From the NCBI GenBank assembly GCA_015490755.1, contig WFXF01000077.1, positions 1-64,000 of the forward strand: a DNA stretch of 64,000 nucleotides, given 5' to 3'. The notes beneath the pieces were generated by a model that saw only the letters and a list, made by a program, of their open reading frames with translations, did no database searches and had not been told where the DNA came from. This DNA is from Gammaproteobacteria bacterium. GTDB taxonomy: Bacteria > Pseudomonadota > Gammaproteobacteria > JAADGQ01. Every line of letters starts with the position of its first letter. Positions within the stretch are counted from its first letter, which is position 1. Made by a program: the position numbers and the translations under genes. Of this stretch, positions 29,375 to 39,217 are shown piece by piece.

Positions 29375-29410
29375 TTACAAAAAACCGCATTTATATGCGG
29401 TTTTTTGTAA
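29375..29410 (+). terminator. intrinsic terminator after sat
   Basis: TTACAAAAAACCGCATTTATATGCGGTTTTTTGTAA perfect stem with T-run; bidirectional shape. Confidence 0.85.
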
Positions 29411-29424
29411 TTACTATACTTTTT

Positions 29425-29452
29425 AGAGGTTAGAGGTTAGAGGTTGGAGGTT
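29425..29452. repeat. short tandem repeat, 7 bp x 4
   Basis: AGAGGTT AGAGGTT AGAGGTT GGAGGTT. Confidence 0.85.
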
Positions 29453-29488
29453 TATAATTCACTGTGTACTATATTCGCACAGCATACT

Positions 29489-30655
29489 TTAATCATCACC
29501 AAAAAGATCACGTGTATATACTTTATCTCGAACATCATTAATGTCATCCGCCATACGGTTTGTGACAATAATATCCGACTCTTTCTTAAACTCTTCCAGG
29601 CTTTGAATTACACGAGAATTAAAAAAACTATCTTCATGAAATTCCGGCTCATAGACAATAACTTCTATACCTTTGGCTTTAATTCTTTTCATGACCCCTT
29701 GAATTGATGATGCCCTAAAATTATCCGAACCACTTTTCATAATCAATCTGTAAACACCTACTACTTTGGGGGCACGCTTTACAATAGAGTCAGAAATAAA
29801 ATCCTTTCTGGTGCTGTTGGCATGCACAATAGCTTCAATCAAGCTATTAGGAACATTCTGGTAGTTTGCTAATAACTGCTTGGTATCTTTAGGCAGGCAA
29901 TATCCACCATAACCAAATGAAGGATTGTTATAGTGATTGCCGATACGTGGATCAAGGCAAACACCTTCTATGATTTGGCATGTATCCAGATCATGAGTCT
30001 GTGCATAGCTATCCAGCTCATTAAAATAGGCAACACGCATTGCTAGATAGGTATTGGAAAAAAGCTTGATCGCTTCGGCTTCTGTTGAATCAGTAAACAG
30101 CACTTGAATATCTTTTTTGTATGCCCCTTCGAGCAACAGATCCGAAAAAACTTTAGCACGTTCCGAGCGCTCACCCATAATAATACGTGAGGGGTAAAGG
30201 TTATCGTACAGTGCTTTGCCTTCCCGCAGAAATTCAGGTGAAAAAATGATGTTTTTGCAATTCAACTTTTTCTTGATGTTTTTTGTATACCCCACAGGAA
30301 CCGTTGATTTAATAATCATTACAGCATTTGAGTTAATCATTTTTACATCGTTAATGACAGCCTCGACTGAGCTGGTATTGAAGTAATTCGTTTCTGGATC
30401 ATAATCGGTTGGTGTGGCAATAATAACAAAGTCAGCTGATTGGTAAGCTTCTTGCTTATCCAGTGTTGCTTTAAAGTTGAGGGGTTTGTTTGTCAAAAAA
30501 TCTTCGATCTCGGCATCAACAATAGGAGACTGTCCCTGTTTCAGATTTTCAATTTTTTCCTTTACGATATCTAATGCAATAACTTCATGTTGCTGCGCCA
30601 GCAACATTGCATTTGAAAGCCCTACGTAACCTGTTCCTGCTACTGTAATTTTCAT
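29489..30655 (-). CDS. ugd: UDP-glucose 6-dehydrogenase family nucleotide-sugar dehydrogenase
   Basis: 388 aa; [68 protein letters not shown]. Confidence 0.93.
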   Translation of the reverse strand: MKITVAGTGYVGLSNAMLLAQQHEVIALDIVKEKIENLKQGQSPIVDAEIEDFLTNKPLNFKATLDKQEAYQSADFVIIATPTDYDPETNYFNTSSVEAVINDVKMINSNAVMIIKSTVPVGYTKNIKKKLNCKNIIFSPEFLREGKALYDNLYPSRIIMGERSERAKVFSDLLLEGAYKKDIQVLFTDSTEAEAIKLFSNTYLAMRVAYFNELDSYAQTHDLDTCQIIEGVCLDPRIGNHYNNPSFGYGGYCLPKDTKQLLANYQNVPNSLIEAIVHANSTRKDFISDSIVKRAPKVVGVYRLIMKSGSDNFRASSIQGVMKRIKAKGIEVIVYEPEFHEDSFFNSRVIQSLEEFKKESDIIVTNRMADDINDVRDKVYTRDLFGDD

Positions 30656-30747
30656 AATTTTTTGTGATTTTCCAAATATGTTTCAGGCGTATATTCAATT
30701 AAACTTTTCTATTTAGGATGGGTAATGTCAGTGATACCCAAATCCAA

Positions 30748-31257
30748 CTACTGCACAGCAACAAGTGCAATTTGTTCTCTCTCTAAAAATACCCTGTTTT
30801 GGCCACCAAGAACATTCAATAAAATAGTGACCCGTTCTTCTGCGTTACTTTTGTGGAATATACCCGACAATCCCATAAACGGTCCATCTATTACTCTCAC
30901 TTGATCACCTTTTTTGAACTCAGGCATCAATTCAACATAAAGCCCTGATGAATCCTCAGCAGATGACTTTAGCTGCCTGATGATATCATCAGAAACTATT
31001 ACCAATTCATTGCCAAACCGTACAATTTGCGTAACACCTCTGGTATAACGTATTGAAGTAGCAGAATCATGACCTGATTTAAATTTAACAAATAGATAAC
31101 GCGGAAACAAAGCTTCAACTACCTTGATTCGTTTTCCTCTTTTTTTTCGTTCAACCTGAATTTTGGGGCAATATACTTCAAAACCTTGTCTAGCAAGGTT
31201 TTCTTCTGCGATAGTTTCCTGCCTCGGTTTCGAGTGAACTGCCAGCCACTGTTTCAT
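30748..31257 (-). CDS. rfaH: transcription/translation regulatory factor RfaH (NusG paralogue)
   Basis: MKQWLAVHSKPRQETIAEENLARQGFEVYCPK...ALFPRYLFVKF...GDQVRVIDGPFMGLSGIF. Confidence 0.9.
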   Translation of the reverse strand: MKQWLAVHSKPRQETIAEENLARQGFEVYCPKIQVERKKRGKRIKVVEALFPRYLFVKFKSGHDSATSIRYTRGVTQIVRFGNELVIVSDDIIRQLKSSAEDSSGLYVELMPEFKKGDQVRVIDGPFMGLSGIFHKSNAEERVTILLNVLGGQNRVFLEREQIALVAVQ

Positions 31258-31483
31258 GAGCCGAGCGCTCCTTAGATTATATTATTGTGTTCCATCAAAC
31301 CCAACAAGCGAGATATCGATAACTCCATAACAAACTGAATTGATGATAGTAACGTTATCGGGAGAATAAAAAATGTCGCCGAAGCCATCCATGGCTTCAG
31401 CGACTGCCCTGATTAAATCAGAGCAACCAACAGCTGCCGCTGCCGGAAAAAACGGTACATCCCTGCACCGCAAATCAGATTTG

Positions 31484-31648
31484 CTAGGAGCTTGTCCGAG
31501 AATGGAGTCGTAGCGAGGGAAAGCCGTTTTGAGGCAGATTTGGTGTAAATTTGAGGCGAATAGTTGTTCTATTTAACGAAAATTTACACCAAATATGGCC
31601 GAAATGGATTTTCCGCAGTAGACTTTTCATTCTCGGACAAGCTCCTAG
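31484..31648. repeat. 165-bp nested palindromic element, copy A
   Basis: Perfect 21-bp terminal inverted repeat CTAGGAGCTTGTCCGAGAATG (31484-31504 / 31628-31648) and inner 15-bp IR ATTTGGTGTAAATTT (31538-31552 / 31580-31594); core shared with copy B. Confidence 0.85.
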
Positions 31649-31933
31649 TCAATCAATGATGTTTTACTTTTCAAGCGTGAAACGGACAATAACACCTTGA
31701 AATAAAAAAAGATATCACGCCGATAAATGTAGTTTTGTAAAATTTTTTGACAACTTGTTTGAGTGACTTTTAACCATAGGAACAAGATAACCTGCATTAC
31801 ATCAACAATTCTTATGCGACTCTGTTGATACACAAAGAATAAATCATTATTTTTACTACGTAATAAAGCAGCACGTCTCCTATAAAAATAGAATAAATTT
31901 GTAAAAGTAATTGACATTTTTTTGAAAGATTTT

Positions 31934-32377
31934 TTATAAATTTACCTTGGTTTTTTTAAAAGCTATCCCTACGATACAGAACAATGCCGCAAATATCCCG
32001 CCAACCACAGCTAAACCTGCAAGGATAAACGATAGAAAAATGAGTGCTGAGCTCGCAATCACACCATTATTTTCCAGATTGATATTTTTTGCTACCCAAA
32101 TAATCAGTGGAATCAATAAAAGAAAAAACAGCCCATATTTTATGCCAATACTAATCAGATCGTTTTTAATATTTTTTTCTGAATTAAGCGCTCTAAATAA
32201 CACTTCAAGCTGATCTTTATCTTCCTTTGTAATTTCACCTTTGCTCTTTAGTTCATTATACTTAGCTTCGTACTCTGCTTTTGCAATTGCAGATTGTGGT
32301 AACAATAAATCGCTGGAAACCACTGCAACTCCCCACGCTACCAAACCAACCAGTAATACCTTCAAATATTGATTCAC
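31934..32377 (-). CDS. hypothetical membrane protein
   Basis: 147 aa with three hydrophobic segments; not overlapped by a better ORF. Confidence 0.5.
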   Translation of the reverse strand: MNQYLKVLLVGLVAWGVAVVSSDLLLPQSAIAKAEYEAKYNELKSKGEITKEDKDQLEVLFRALNSEKNIKNDLISIGIKYGLFFLLLIPLIIWVAKNINLENNGVIASSALIFLSFILAGLAVVGGIFAALFCIVGIAFKKTKVNL

Positions 32378-32724
32378 AAACAGACCTCCACAACTATTTT
32401 GTCTGGTAGTATATTTTAATGCGAATTAAGAGCCAATTCTTAATGTTATTCCAAACAGTATGACGGCTATAATCTGCCCAAAAGCATGAGCGATGACTCT
32501 CTGGTTTGAGCGCACTCCAAGTGATTCAATACGCTAAAACCTGGACATCTATCGGCTTTAATTCTGTTCTTGTTTTTTCCTTTAGGGTGAAATCTTCTCT
32601 TAAGTTATAATGCTGTGCATTTGAAATGCTACTGGCATCAGGCTGGAAAATCCGAGTCTTTCAAACACTTTTTTTGCAAGAGGGTTAAGTTTGATTCTTT
32701 GTACAAACTATAGGATATATAATA

Positions 32725-34311
32725 ATGAGTTCTGGAGAATTCCTGGAACAGGTAAGGTGCAGGCGTACTTTTGCTATCATCTCTCACCCCGATGCGGGTA
32801 AGACTACATTAACTGAAAAATTACTTTTGTTCGGTGGTGCTATCCAGATGGCTGGCACGGTAAAGGGACGTAAAGCTGCGCGTCACGCAACATCTGACTG
32901 GATGGAGCTTGAAAAAGAGCGTGGTATCTCTGTGACTTCATCCGTCATGCAGTTCATTCATAATGAACGTGTGGTTAACCTCCTGGATACGCCGGGTCAT
33001 GAAGATTTTTCGGAAGATACCTATCGTACTTTGACCGCTGTGGATTCGGCTCTGATGGTGATTGACTGCGTTAAAGGGGTTGAGCAACGTACGATTAAAT
33101 TGATGGATGTTTGTCGGTTACGTGATACGCCGATCATGACCTTTATCAACAAACTTGACCGTGAGGGGCGTGATCCGATTGATCTGCTGGATGAAATCGA
33201 AGATGTACTGAAAATTAAGTGTGCTCCAATTGTCTGGCCGATGGGAATGGGTAAGGCATTTAAAGGCGTGTTTCATCTTCAAAATGACTGCATTCATCTA
33301 TTTAGTGCGACACATGGCGGAAAAATTAAAGAGGGTGAGGTGATTCAGGGGCTGGATAATCCACGCCTGAACGAGCTGTTTGGTGATGAGGCGGACGAGT
33401 TTCGGGAGGAGGTTGAACTGGTTCGAGGTGCAAGCCACGAATTTGATCTGGGTGCTTATCTCAAAGGTGAACTCACACCTGTATTTTTTGGTTCGGCAGC
33501 GAATAATTTTGGTGTTAAAGAGTTACTGGATAAATTTGTAGAGTACGCACCCGCACCTTTGCCTCGCCAAGCCAACGAACGATTAGTTGAAACGACTGAA
33601 GAGAAATTTACAGGGTTTGTTTTTAAAATTCAGGCTAATATGGATCCGGCTCACCGTGATCGAATTGCATTTGTACGTATTTGCTCAGGATCCTATCAAA
33701 AAGGCATGAAAATACATCAAGTTCGTTTAGGAAAAAATGTACAAATTTCTAATGCGATTACATTTTTAGCAGGTGATCGAGAACATGTGAATGAGGCCTA
33801 TCCGGGTGATATTATTGGTTTTTTCAATCATGGCACAATTCAGATTGGGGATACCTTTACCCAAGGCGAAAAGTTAAAATTTGCAGGCATTCCCCATTTT
33901 GCACCTGAGCTGTTCAGGCGTGCTCGATTACGTGACCCGATGCGCTTGAAGGCGTTGCTTAAAGGGTTGCAGCAACTCTGTGAAGAGGGTGCGACTCAAT
34001 TGTTTAGACCCCTAAATAATAATGATCTGATTTTGGGGGCAGTGGGTATATTGCAGTTTGATGTCGTGGCTCATCGCTTAAAAAGTGAATATGGTGTTGA
34101 ATGCTCTTTTGAGACCGTGCAGGTGAATACTGCGCGTTGGATCGTGTGTGAAGACTCTAGGAAGCTGGAAGAGTTTCAGCGTAAAGTCAGTGATAATTTA
34201 GCTTTAGATGCCAGTGGGCATCTTAGTTATATCGCACCGACTCGGGTGAATTTACAGATTATGGAGGAGCGTTGGCCTGATATTAAGTTTGTGGCAACGC
34301 GAGAGCATTAA
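32725..34311 (+). CDS. prfC: peptide chain release factor 3
   Basis: 528 aa GTPase; [35 protein letters not shown]...[27 protein letters not shown]. Confidence 0.97.
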   Translation: MSSGEFLEQVRCRRTFAIISHPDAGKTTLTEKLLLFGGAIQMAGTVKGRKAARHATSDWMELEKERGISVTSSVMQFIHNERVVNLLDTPGHEDFSEDTYRTLTAVDSALMVIDCVKGVEQRTIKLMDVCRLRDTPIMTFINKLDREGRDPIDLLDEIEDVLKIKCAPIVWPMGMGKAFKGVFHLQNDCIHLFSATHGGKIKEGEVIQGLDNPRLNELFGDEADEFREEVELVRGASHEFDLGAYLKGELTPVFFGSAANNFGVKELLDKFVEYAPAPLPRQANERLVETTEEKFTGFVFKIQANMDPAHRDRIAFVRICSGSYQKGMKIHQVRLGKNVQISNAITFLAGDREHVNEAYPGDIIGFFNHGTIQIGDTFTQGEKLKFAGIPHFAPELFRRARLRDPMRLKALLKGLQQLCEEGATQLFRPLNNNDLILGAVGILQFDVVAHRLKSEYGVECSFETVQVNTARWIVCEDSRKLEEFQRKVSDNLALDASGHLSYIAPTRVNLQIMEERWPDIKFVATREH

Positions 34312-34326
34312 TCCATTTGTTCAGGT

Positions 34327-34872
34327 TTATTTCCAGTCTCTGACCAGCCGTCCATAAGCACGGGTGTTGAATTCAGTTTTGTGATTGATTGCGACGGTGC
34401 CGCTGTTAAATTGCACCGCCCATGCTTTGTAAGGTGAAAAAAATACAGTTGAGCTGCTCCAGAAAGAGACGCGTGATGTGTTGCTGAAGATATCCAGATT
34501 GATGGCGGGGCTCATGCAGCTGTACTCCACGATTGACTCAAGCTCCTTAATATTGGGAACTCGCCAATCATTGTAGTTGCGTGAGTCTCCTGTTTTTCCC
34601 TGGTTAAGTTGTTGTGTATATTCCAGCAGGCCTTGCCAGGTATAAACATTGGCATCATCATCACACTGCTCTGTTTTTGCATTGTAGCGTCTGCCTTCGG
34701 TACATTGTTTCCACATTAAGCCAGTTTTAGAATCGATCACAACGCCATTATTTTTGGCAAAACGGTCAGTCGGTGTTGAGGGTTTCTGGTTTTCATCACA
34801 AAGCTGGGCGAAGCTGTTGTTTGTGGTAAATAGTGTTGCAAGTAGCATAATAGATAGTGGGCGGTATTGCAT
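34327..34872 (-). CDS. exported DUF1566 (Lcl C-terminal-like) domain protein
   Basis: Signal peptide; DSKTGLMWKQCTEGRRYN...YNDWRVPNIKELESIVEY...FWSSSTVF. Confidence 0.8.
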   Translation of the reverse strand: MQYRPLSIMLLATLFTTNNSFAQLCDENQKPSTPTDRFAKNNGVVIDSKTGLMWKQCTEGRRYNAKTEQCDDDANVYTWQGLLEYTQQLNQGKTGDSRNYNDWRVPNIKELESIVEYSCMSPAINLDIFSNTSRVSFWSSSTVFFSPYKAWAVQFNSGTVAINHKTEFNTRAYGRLVRDWK

Positions 34873-34888
34873 CTTGTTAAACCTGAGA

Positions 34889-36925
34889 TTATTTAGACGA
34901 ATATACTAAACGTATAAACTGTTCTGTATCTTTTTTAACTGCTTTAGTGTCACCTCTCATAAAATCGACAATCCAGGCGCTATCTGATGTGGCTATGATA
35001 CGTTGCCTTGTAAGAAATTCCCTGATAACGGCTTTTGCACTGTCTTCGTTTTCTATCGTAAATTGAAGGCCTTCTTCAGTCGTTATTGTTGTATTGTTAT
35101 TTACAGGGGTAGCATCAACCAGTTTGGTGACATAAAGATTTAAAGCTTCTTCTTTTATTGTTTCAATAAATTCATTTTCGGCAGGGCTGTTGTCTCTATA
35201 TTGGGACTCTATGATGATTTCATCTTTAATCAGATTTCTGATTTTTGTTTTATCCTGCTTTAAGGCGACAACTGTTTTGGCGAGCGCTTTATGTTCTTCT
35301 TCACTACCCTGGATTCTGACATCATATGCAATGACCTTCTTGGATATAGATGCACTTTGTGTCCAATAATTTAGTGGCGGCTCTCGGCGACCAACGACTG
35401 GGTATGGAAAATAATTACGATCAATTGCGGGGTGGCTAGTGCCATAATTGACTATGGAGAGTAGTTCATTGCGTGTTGGAAGCCGCCATTGATTGATGCC
35501 ACATAAGGGCTGTGTCATTGCATTGATGGCTTCGATATAAGCATAAGTATCACAGCCGTTATAGTTGCACTCATCAAGGCTTTTTTTACCTTCATTGCCA
35601 CTTCCTGCAGAAGGAGTGTACCAGGTGTATTCTGCTTTATGGTATTGCAGGTCTGCATTGGCACTTTTATTTTCCCAGATCAGTCCTGTGACACTATCTT
35701 TTACGCAGTACCATTGTGGTGCTGTTGATGATAACGAGTTGCCTTCCATATCCAGTTTGGTGAAATTGAAACCGGCATGGCCATCACTATCATCATTTTG
35801 CGTTGCATCACGGCCATAGAGTGAGTCTTGCGCCGGAAATAGTTCCAGAGTGCTTTCAAGTGTTTCTGCTTCACACGTTGTATCATTCTCTTCGATTTGT
35901 TGCTCTGTGCATATCTTGGCAGGGTCAAGCGTATCAAAATATTGAACAATATCTTTGGTTTTGTTGGATGCGATTGTTGTGATGCCAGTATCATTGAGTG
36001 TTTTAGAGTCATCATCGGTGATAATGATGCCGGTGGCAGTTAATTGTTTGGATTTGGCAGCTATGTCGCTGTCTGAAATATTACTTAAGCTTAAAGTGAA
36101 GGTTTCGTTGACTTCGGATTTAGTGTCGCCATGAATTGGAACGGAGATTACTTTTTCCAATTCTCCCGGATAAAATGAAATTTCACCGGAAACGGGAGAG
36201 TAATCATTGTCGGCAGTTGTTGCTGTTCCATCGGTTGTTTGGTAATTAGCCGTGACACGGCTTTCGAATTTGTCATTAAGTGAGGCGGTAAATTGCAGCA
36301 TCTTTGTACCGTTGTTCCCTTCAGTGATTATTTCATTGCGGGTTTTGATCGCATAGCCATCATCATTGATGATGGTCGCGCGAGCTCTCATCTGGCTGCC
36401 TGCTTGCCCCTTGCTGGATGCTGCGATGGTTAACTGTACGTCAAAATATTCGTTGGCTTCGGCTTCATCGTCGCCATAAATAATAATTTTTAGTGGTTTG
36501 CTGGTTTTTCCTTCTTGAAAGACTGTGTTACCCGTTTGCGGGTCAACAACATCTCTACCTGGAAAGAAAAAAATCTGCCCTTTACGAGGTTGGTAGTCAC
36601 CTTCTCCGGCTGTTGCTGTGCCATCAATGGTACTGTAATCAACGACTAAAGACTCTGTTCTTCTGCGAACGGGAAAGTCAATTGTTACAGTAAATTCTGC
36701 AATAAATTTGGTGGGTTCATCAGGTTCGGAGCCATCTTCATTCAGTTCGATATTGCCTTCGGTAACAGTGATGTCAGTGATATTTACTGTAGGAGGAATC
36801 AGGTTTTCTGCGTTAGGATCGTAATCAATATCAATCTCTTCAATGCATGAAGTTAGTGAAAGAGCGATTATGATAATGCCCATAATTAATGGGATTTTCT
36901 TAAATAGAGGAAGTACAGCAGACAT
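34889..36925 (-). CDS. lipoprotein with two Calx-beta-like repeats and a DUF1566/Lcl-like domain
   Basis: Lipobox LTSC; two YxTxDGTAT...DY repeats; VTGLIWENKSA...INQWRLPTRNELLSIVNYG...YWTQSAS. Confidence 0.78.
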   Translation of the reverse strand: MSAVLPLFKKIPLIMGIIIIALSLTSCIEEIDIDYDPNAENLIPPTVNITDITVTEGNIELNEDGSEPDEPTKFIAEFTVTIDFPVRRRTESLVVDYSTIDGTATAGEGDYQPRKGQIFFFPGRDVVDPQTGNTVFQEGKTSKPLKIIIYGDDEAEANEYFDVQLTIAASSKGQAGSQMRARATIINDDGYAIKTRNEIITEGNNGTKMLQFTASLNDKFESRVTANYQTTDGTATTADNDYSPVSGEISFYPGELEKVISVPIHGDTKSEVNETFTLSLSNISDSDIAAKSKQLTATGIIITDDDSKTLNDTGITTIASNKTKDIVQYFDTLDPAKICTEQQIEENDTTCEAETLESTLELFPAQDSLYGRDATQNDDSDGHAGFNFTKLDMEGNSLSSTAPQWYCVKDSVTGLIWENKSANADLQYHKAEYTWYTPSAGSGNEGKKSLDECNYNGCDTYAYIEAINAMTQPLCGINQWRLPTRNELLSIVNYGTSHPAIDRNYFPYPVVGRREPPLNYWTQSASISKKVIAYDVRIQGSEEEHKALAKTVVALKQDKTKIRNLIKDEIIIESQYRDNSPAENEFIETIKEEALNLYVTKLVDATPVNNNTTITTEEGLQFTIENEDSAKAVIREFLTRQRIIATSDSAWIVDFMRGDTKAVKKDTEQFIRLVYSSK

Positions 36926-37024
36926 CGGTAAAGTTATTTGTGAATTGAAATGAGTACGACAGTATATTTCACGCGAGGTTCCGGTAAAATAGTGGAAACT
37001 GGAAAACTGTGGAAATAGGAACCG

Positions 37025-37756
37025 ATGACTAAACAGAGCTTTTTATCTGATAAACCGATCGAAACGAAAGATCGTTTGATTTTTGCACTTGATTTTGAAA
37101 GTACCGGCGCAGCGAAGGCCATGGTCGAAACGCTCGATGACGCGGTCACTTTTTATAAAGTAGGTATGGAGTTGTTTATGGCAGGCGGCTACTTTGAGCT
37201 GATTGAGTGGTTGATTGCCAAGGATAAAAAAGTGTTTGTTGATCTGAAGTTTTTCGATGTACCACAGACTGTGGCTTCAGCAATAAAGCGTCTAAGTGAT
37301 AAAGGCGCAACATTTGCGACGATTCATGGTAATGATGCGATGATGAAAGCAGCAGCGGCCACCAAAGGTGACTTGAAGGTTTTGGCGGTAACGGCCTTAA
37401 CGAGCCTTGATCGTGGTGATCTGGATGATCTGGGGTTTAAGTGTGATGTTGAACCGTTGGTGTTGTCACGTGCAAAACGAGCATTGGAATCGGGCTGTGA
37501 TGGTGTAGTCTCTTCTGGATTAGAAGCGAAAGGTCTGCGTGAATCACTGGGTTCAAAATTATTGGTTATTACACCGGGGATTCGCCCTGTAGATAACGAT
37601 GATGATCAAAAACGAGTTGTTAATGTAGAAACAGCTTTTCGAAATGGTGCCGACTATATTGTAGTGGGGCGACCGATTAAATTAGCGGATGACCCCTACA
37701 AAATGGCATGTGATATCCAGGATAAAATAGAGAAGGTCTTTAACAAGTCTTTATAG
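37025..37756 (+). CDS. pyrF: orotidine 5'-phosphate decarboxylase
   Basis: LIFALDF...KVGMELFMAGG...VFVDLKFFDVPQTV...VITPGIRP...ADYIVVGRPI. Confidence 0.95.
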   Translation: MTKQSFLSDKPIETKDRLIFALDFESTGAAKAMVETLDDAVTFYKVGMELFMAGGYFELIEWLIAKDKKVFVDLKFFDVPQTVASAIKRLSDKGATFATIHGNDAMMKAAAATKGDLKVLAVTALTSLDRGDLDDLGFKCDVEPLVLSRAKRALESGCDGVVSSGLEAKGLRESLGSKLLVITPGIRPVDNDDDQKRVVNVETAFRNGADYIVVGRPIKLADDPYKMACDIQDKIEKVFNKSL

Positions 37757-37783
37757 AATCTATGTGACTCAAGGAGCCGGGCG

Positions 37784-39202
37784 GTGATAAAAAAGATACT
37801 CATTGCAAATCGTGGAGAGATTGCCGTACGAATTGTACGAGCCTGTGCTGAGATGGGTATAAAATCAGTTGCGGTATATACCGATGCAGACCGCTATGCA
37901 CTGCATGTCAAAAAAGCCGATGAAGCTTACAACCTGGGGCCTGAAACGGTTACGGGTTATTTAAGTGTACATCGACTGATAAATCTGGCGGCAGCCACAG
38001 GGTGTGATGCCATTCATCCGGGGTATGGGTTTCTTTCGGAAAATCCTGACTTGGCGGCGGGTTGTGAAAAACGTGGAATTCAATTTATTGGCCCGAGTGC
38101 AGCGGTTATACGTCGTATGGGGGATAAAATTGAGGCACGTAAAGCGATGATAGGTGCCAATATTCCTGTGACACCGGGTAGTGATGCCAATCTGGGAAGT
38201 CTGGATGAGGCTCTGCTTTGTGCCGAGCGAGTGGGTTATCCCATTATGCTTAAAGCGACTTCAGGTGGAGGAGGGCGTGGTATTCGTCGCTGCGAAGATG
38301 CTGATGATCTAAAAATCAGTTATGAACGTGTCATTTCAGAGGCCACCAAGGCGTTTGGCAGTGCTGAAGTTTTTCTTGAAAAATGCATTGAAAATCCCAA
38401 GCATATCGAAATGCAAATTTTGGCAGATCGTTATGGTCATGTCATTCACCTCTTTGAGCGCGACTGCTCGATACAACGCCGCCACCAAAAACTTATTGAA
38501 ATTGCACCGTCGCCACAATTAAATGATGAGCAACGAGAACATATTGCTGATCTGGCTGTGCGTGCAGCAGAAGTAGTGGGCTACGAAAATGCTGGAACGG
38601 TGGAATTTTTACTCGATGATGAAGAGAATTTCTACTTCATGGAGATGAATACCCGCCTGCAAGTTGAGCATACGATCAGTGAAGAGATTTCGGGTGTTGA
38701 TATTGTTCAAGAGCAGATCAAAATCGCATCGGGTTTGCCGCTCTCTTATCAACAGGAAAATATCCAGCGTCATGGTTTTGCCATGGAATTTCGCATTAAT
38801 GCTGAAGATCCCCAAAATGATTTTTTACCCGGTTTTGGACGTATTACACGCTACTTTTCACCGGGCGGCCCTGGCGTTCGAACCGACAGTGCTATTTATA
38901 GTGGTTATGAAATTCTTCCTTATTATGATTCGTTGTGTGTCAAATTAACGGTATGGGCTATGACGTGGGATGAGTTGCTGGCCCGTGCAGCGAGGGCGCT
39001 GCATGATATGGGAGTATATGGTATCAAAACAACCATTCCATACTATTTGGAAATTTTGAAACACCCGGATTTTCGCAAAGGTGCTTTTGATACCGGTTTT
39101 GTAGAAGTAAATACAGAGTTAGTTAACTATTCAGAACGTCGTCCACCCAGCGAATTGGCGGCAGTGATTTCTGCTGCAATTGCAGTTCACAAAGGATTAT
39201 AA
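37784..39202 (+). CDS. biotin carboxylase subunit (pyruvate carboxylase subunit A-like/AccC-like)
   Basis: 472 aa; KKILIANRGEIAVRIVRACAEMGI...HPGYGFLSENPDLAA...EMNTRLQVEHTISEEISG. Confidence 0.93.
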   Translation: MIKKILIANRGEIAVRIVRACAEMGIKSVAVYTDADRYALHVKKADEAYNLGPETVTGYLSVHRLINLAAATGCDAIHPGYGFLSENPDLAAGCEKRGIQFIGPSAAVIRRMGDKIEARKAMIGANIPVTPGSDANLGSLDEALLCAERVGYPIMLKATSGGGGRGIRRCEDADDLKISYERVISEATKAFGSAEVFLEKCIENPKHIEMQILADRYGHVIHLFERDCSIQRRHQKLIEIAPSPQLNDEQREHIADLAVRAAEVVGYENAGTVEFLLDDEENFYFMEMNTRLQVEHTISEEISGVDIVQEQIKIASGLPLSYQQENIQRHGFAMEFRINAEDPQNDFLPGFGRITRYFSPGGPGVRTDSAIYSGYEILPYYDSLCVKLTVWAMTWDELLARAARALHDMGVYGIKTTIPYYLEILKHPDFRKGAFDTGFVEVNTELVNYSERRPPSELAAVISAAIAVHKGL

Positions 39203-39217
39203 AAACAGGAAGCGACT

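Noticed and set aside
31282-31473. 63-aa ORF upstream of rfaH
   Set aside because: No recognisable family and weak start context; may be a remnant but cannot be supported.
31645-31917. 90-aa ORF beside palindrome copy A
   Set aside because: Begins in AT-rich noncoding-looking sequence and ends at the repeat; no family resemblance.
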